From positions 8,952,616 to 9,016,615 of the forward strand of contig HG738139.1 of assembly GCA_000499405.2 (NCBI GenBank): DNA of 64,000 nucleotides. The letters are read 5' to 3'. The position numbers were made by a program, and so were the translations under genes. The stretch's first letter is position 1. Every line of letters begins with the position of its first letter. Below are positions 60,961-64,000 of this stretch, in pieces. The notes beneath the pieces are model-generated. The model saw only the letters and a program-made list of their open reading frames with translations. It had not been told where the DNA came from and made no database searches. The stretch comes from Onchocerca volvulus (Eukaryota; Nematoda; Chromadorea; Rhabditida; Onchocercidae).

Positions 60961-63822
60961 TCAACTATGGCTCATAAAGGGTGTTATATGAGCAGTAGGA
61001 ATTGGAATCGGAGAAACAATTTTCTGCTGCAATTTAGCAGCTGGTGAAGATGCTCTGCTACTGTTACCGCTGTTGCTTAACAATTTATTGCTGCTACTAC
61101 TTGAACCAGAAGTTACTGGAGGAAGAGGCACTGCAGTAGCAGAGTGTTTAATTTGCTGCTGAGAACTTTTCGATGGAGCATTACTGACTGGAGGACTATG
61201 TGATGCGAGCTGATTAGGTGACGAGCATGAAGATGCTGAACCATTGCTGTGAGAGAGAAGAGGTGAAGTGGTGGTACCAGAAAATCCAGCAATTGGAGGT
61301 GGTTGCATATGTAGGTGATGCATAAAATTTGCCAGAGCTGGATTTCTGAAACGTTTTATTTGTGAAGCATTCTTTTTTGCATTTCCCATGAAGCAACAAA
61401 TGATTTTACACTTTTTCATCCTAGCTATAATACTATAATATAAAAAGAGAAATAATTGATTAGCTAATTATTTAACAAAAGATTCATGTCCCAACGGAGT
61501 CATCTTATATTTCATTCTGGCAAAAAATATCTACATAAAAACTATTGAAATGAGATCTCGAATATCAGTATCACTAATAATTAATTTCATGATATAAGTA
61601 TACGGAAGATCAAGAAATGATCAATTTTTCCATTTGATGAAAGAAGATATACAGACACTGACTCACCTATATCCTATCCAGACTGCTTCGGCGCAATGGT
61701 ACTTTACCTTTCAGAAGAGAGCTAATGAAATGTATTACAACTCACTAGTTTAATACTGTGAACCCTCCAAGCATATTCAATATATAAAGAAAAAAAAATA
61801 CTAAAAATACCTTAAATAAGGAGTGGTTTCAGGCACAATAGGCATGCCACGTCCAGAAAGAATATGCTTAATTGGTTGTGCAGCAATTTTTGGGTCCATA
61901 AAGAGTGGCGGTTGCATATGCATCGGTGGACTGAATCCAACATGTTTCCCGTCTAGAGGAAAGGAGGCAAGCTAAAAATAAATTATGAAATTAATCATGA
62001 AATATAGATTTATTCAATTTTTCATTAAAAAATCCAAACAAAAAATCATTATCTTTTTTTTTCCATGTCAAAAAATAATAATACAAAATGATAGATCCTC
62101 GAGTTGGGATTTTGATTTTTCCAGTTAGAAAAAATTGAATAAAGACTAAATAGCCTTTATAATAACAATTAGTAAGTAAAAAGGAACAAAATTATAACTA
62201 CATACCTTATTTCCAATCCCGTTTAAACCATAACTTTTCACTAAAGCTTCATAATTAGTTTTCACCTCCACTGGACGTGGCTGTATTGGTCTCGGATGAC
62301 TAATTATTGTTGTTGTTGTCGTCGTCGTACTTGCTGGAGTAGAAATAGTTGTAATCACCGTGTTGTTCTCTGTGATTTTCGAAATTGTATGTAATTTACT
62401 AAGAGTTTTCTCCTTGGCTGTAACATTTTCAGTCTTCTCATTGGATGAACTCGATTCTGTCTTGATACCATCAGTAGATATTAGCTTTACAACTTCCGAA
62501 CTGCTGTTTGTACTTCCAGTTTTACTACCTGACTCCGCAAACTTATCATTCGTTATAAGTTTAGTTGACGATTCAGTAACACTAGATGATGTTGCTTTTG
62601 TTTTTGCCTTGCCTCCCTTGGAAATTTTTGTTGAACGACTCGGAGAAGAATCAATGATTTGCTGTAATCTGGAAAATAAGCCTAATGTAAAACATATTAT
62701 TCGAAAGGAATTATAAATTAAATCAAACAATTTTAGTCCATTATATTAAAAGTATGGAAAAAAAATACTTGTTATCAAAAGATGTGGGTATTAGCTTCGC
62801 TTGCTTTGTAGCCGGTGTTTCCTCATGGGGTGGTGTTTTCGTAGAAGTTTTTTCAGCAGATTTTACACGTCCATTATTACTGGATTTCTTGCTCAAACCG
62901 GTGTTTTCAACTCGCATTAGCGGAGGAGGTCCTTTTGCAAGCGGCGAAACACCGGTCATGCGCTGAACAGGTACTGGAGATGCAACTTGTTTTTTTGTTG
63001 GTGCAGTAGACTTCCTCTTCTTCCTGTTAAAAAAATCTAAGATAAAATAAACAAGTGTGATTGATTTGTCGTATATTGAGAAAAATTATAAAACAAAGAG
63101 AATTTTTGCACTGAAATCCATCATTCCCTATTCATTGTCTCTTTACTGATCTAAAATAAAAAACAAATTTCGAATGAAAGCATCGCAACATGCTTATACT
63201 AGTTTTAGGATGCATATTTCGCCATTTACTAAAAAGTTGAACGGATTAAAAATTATTTCACCTCGGTGGTGGATGCACCTCAGTGGTGATGATAGGTTGA
63301 TGATTAGGTCCACCTTCCATCATTGAAGTATTTAATGAAACAGTTAATGCTGGTAACTGTACAGCAGTTTCGATTGCAGCTGTGACCGCAATATTTCCAT
63401 GTGAAAGAGGTTCTTCAGCAACGAGTTCTGGCATGAATTCCATATCTAACACTGGTGGCTTTTCTTCTTCGAGATGTCTCTATAAATACGATTATTACAG
63501 AATTAATTTGTGAAGAAATATGTAACAGAAATTCAAATAAGTTCGTGATATTAAAAATCTAACTTCCAACGGAATAAAAAAACAATGTAAATCTAGAAAT
63601 ATTTTTCAGGCACTTACTTGCAAGGTGAAAAGAATTTTCATTGGCCCTAGACGTCGCCATGAAAACATATAAGCAACATCCTGTAGTGTGCATTGGTCAT
63701 CTAATGTCACATTGCAGTCACTATCCACAAAAAATAATCGATAAGTATCCGAAACTTCCAACTTTGCTTCCAGTAATTTTCGTAATGCACTAATTTTTGT
63801 TGATGCTTGACAACGAAAATAT
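60961..63822 (-). CDS. Polycomb-group RING-finger protein (PSC/BMI1-type), C-terminal part
   Basis: Subunit of a Polycomb repressive complex 1, acting on chromatin in the nucleus. Exons from high to low coordinate: 63822-63618, 63479-63262, 63023-62769, 62668-62206, 61971-61811, 61345-60961; all phases close, giving 561 residues in the window. The first exon encodes most of a RAWUL domain (FRCQASTKISALRKLLEAKL, then DVAYMFSWRRLGPMKI), closely like the LRKFL...DIAYIYTWRRNGPL segment of BMI1/PCGF proteins. The remaining 490 or so residues are disordered: basic Lys/Ser-rich, a poly-Thr run, Pro-rich histidine-containing segments (HMQPP twice) and a Ser-rich C terminus ending MSHS. The length of this tail recalls Drosophila PSC rather than short vertebrate PCGFs. 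The RING domain should lie on exons beyond 64000. The nematode counterpart may be of the mig-32 class, which I cannot confirm. Confidence 0.85.
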
Positions 63823-64000
63823 CTAAAAATATGCATTATACTTCTGAAAACTGATAAAGTATAAAATCTACTTGTTGAATTAGTACTCTAAGTCGTAAAA
63901 AAGATGGCTGTTGTAGATAGTCATTTCCTTATTTTCCAAAAAAAGATAGCAAAATTTTGAAACTAGAATTTTTTAGCTGTTTTCTTAACAGGAGTCTTAC
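63823..64000 (-). other. Upstream intron of the PCGF gene, possibly with a short exon
   Basis: Read on the minus strand, about 63928-63872 encodes DYLQQPSFLRLRVLIQQ before a GTAGAT donor. This could be the start of the RAWUL domain, but its phase does not match the next exon. The window ends exactly at a GTAAGACTCC donor-like sequence on the minus strand, so another exon probably ends just beyond 64000. Confidence 0.3.

Noticed and set aside
1..64000. tRNA or rRNA genes, CRISPR arrays, bacterial (Wolbachia-type) insertions
   Set aside because: No GGTTCRANYCC-type B box in a tRNA context, no rRNA signature, no spaced direct-repeat array and no long bacterial-style frame was seen by eye on either strand.

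Overview
The window looks like nuclear DNA of a parasitic nematode, most likely a filarial (clade III) worm. The evidence is strong A+T bias with long poly-A/T tracts, small exons split by introns of about 100-900 bp with TTTCAG/TTTTAG acceptors, gene families typical of nematodes, and an LTR retrotransposon of the BEL/Pao superfamily. A single N at 47926 marks a draft-assembly gap. I saw no operon-like bacterial genes, no tRNA or rRNA and no CRISPR array.

Layout. (1) 28-12557 (+): 3' end of a giant Fat-like protocadherin gene, reconstructed here as 31 in-phase exons (1724 residues in the window): eight cadherin repeats (first partial), the Fat membrane-proximal domain, EGF, laminin-G, three EGF, one membrane helix and a cytoplasmic tail of about 370 residues. 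(2) 12558-22856: about 10 kb without a recognisable gene, holding one copy of an old TIR-type repeat (15934-16430). (3) 22857-29019 (+): a PIM-family Ser/Thr kinase with a long C-terminal tail; its N-terminal exon is tentative. (4) 29907-32525 (-): a secreted alpha-carbonic-anhydrase-related protein that has lost two of three zinc-binding histidines, convergent with the kinase. (5) 36971-38939 (+): a divergent globin whose first exon carries a 27-bp coding minisatellite. (6) 40149-48883: an old TIR-type repeat split by a young BEL/Pao element (40288-48389) with near-identical LTRs, a 5-bp target-site duplication and one uninterrupted 2265-codon gag-pol-env-like frame; the integrase part of this frame lacks the segment that should carry its catalytic glutamate. 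(7) 48884-60960: about 12 kb without a recognisable gene, holding a third copy of the TIR repeat, a pair of direct repeats and a small foldback. (8) 60961-63822 (-): 3' part of a Polycomb-group RING-finger (PSC/BMI1-type) gene, from the RAWUL domain to a long Ser/Pro-rich tail; the RING end lies beyond the window.

The host genes are unrelated in role (tissue polarity and adhesion, signalling, a secreted non-catalytic CA, a haem protein, chromatin repression) and there is no sign of an operon. The most unusual object is the envelope-bearing BEL element: intact in frame and recently inserted, yet with a damaged integrase, nested inside an older element whose relatives sit at 15.9 kb and 51.3 kb.
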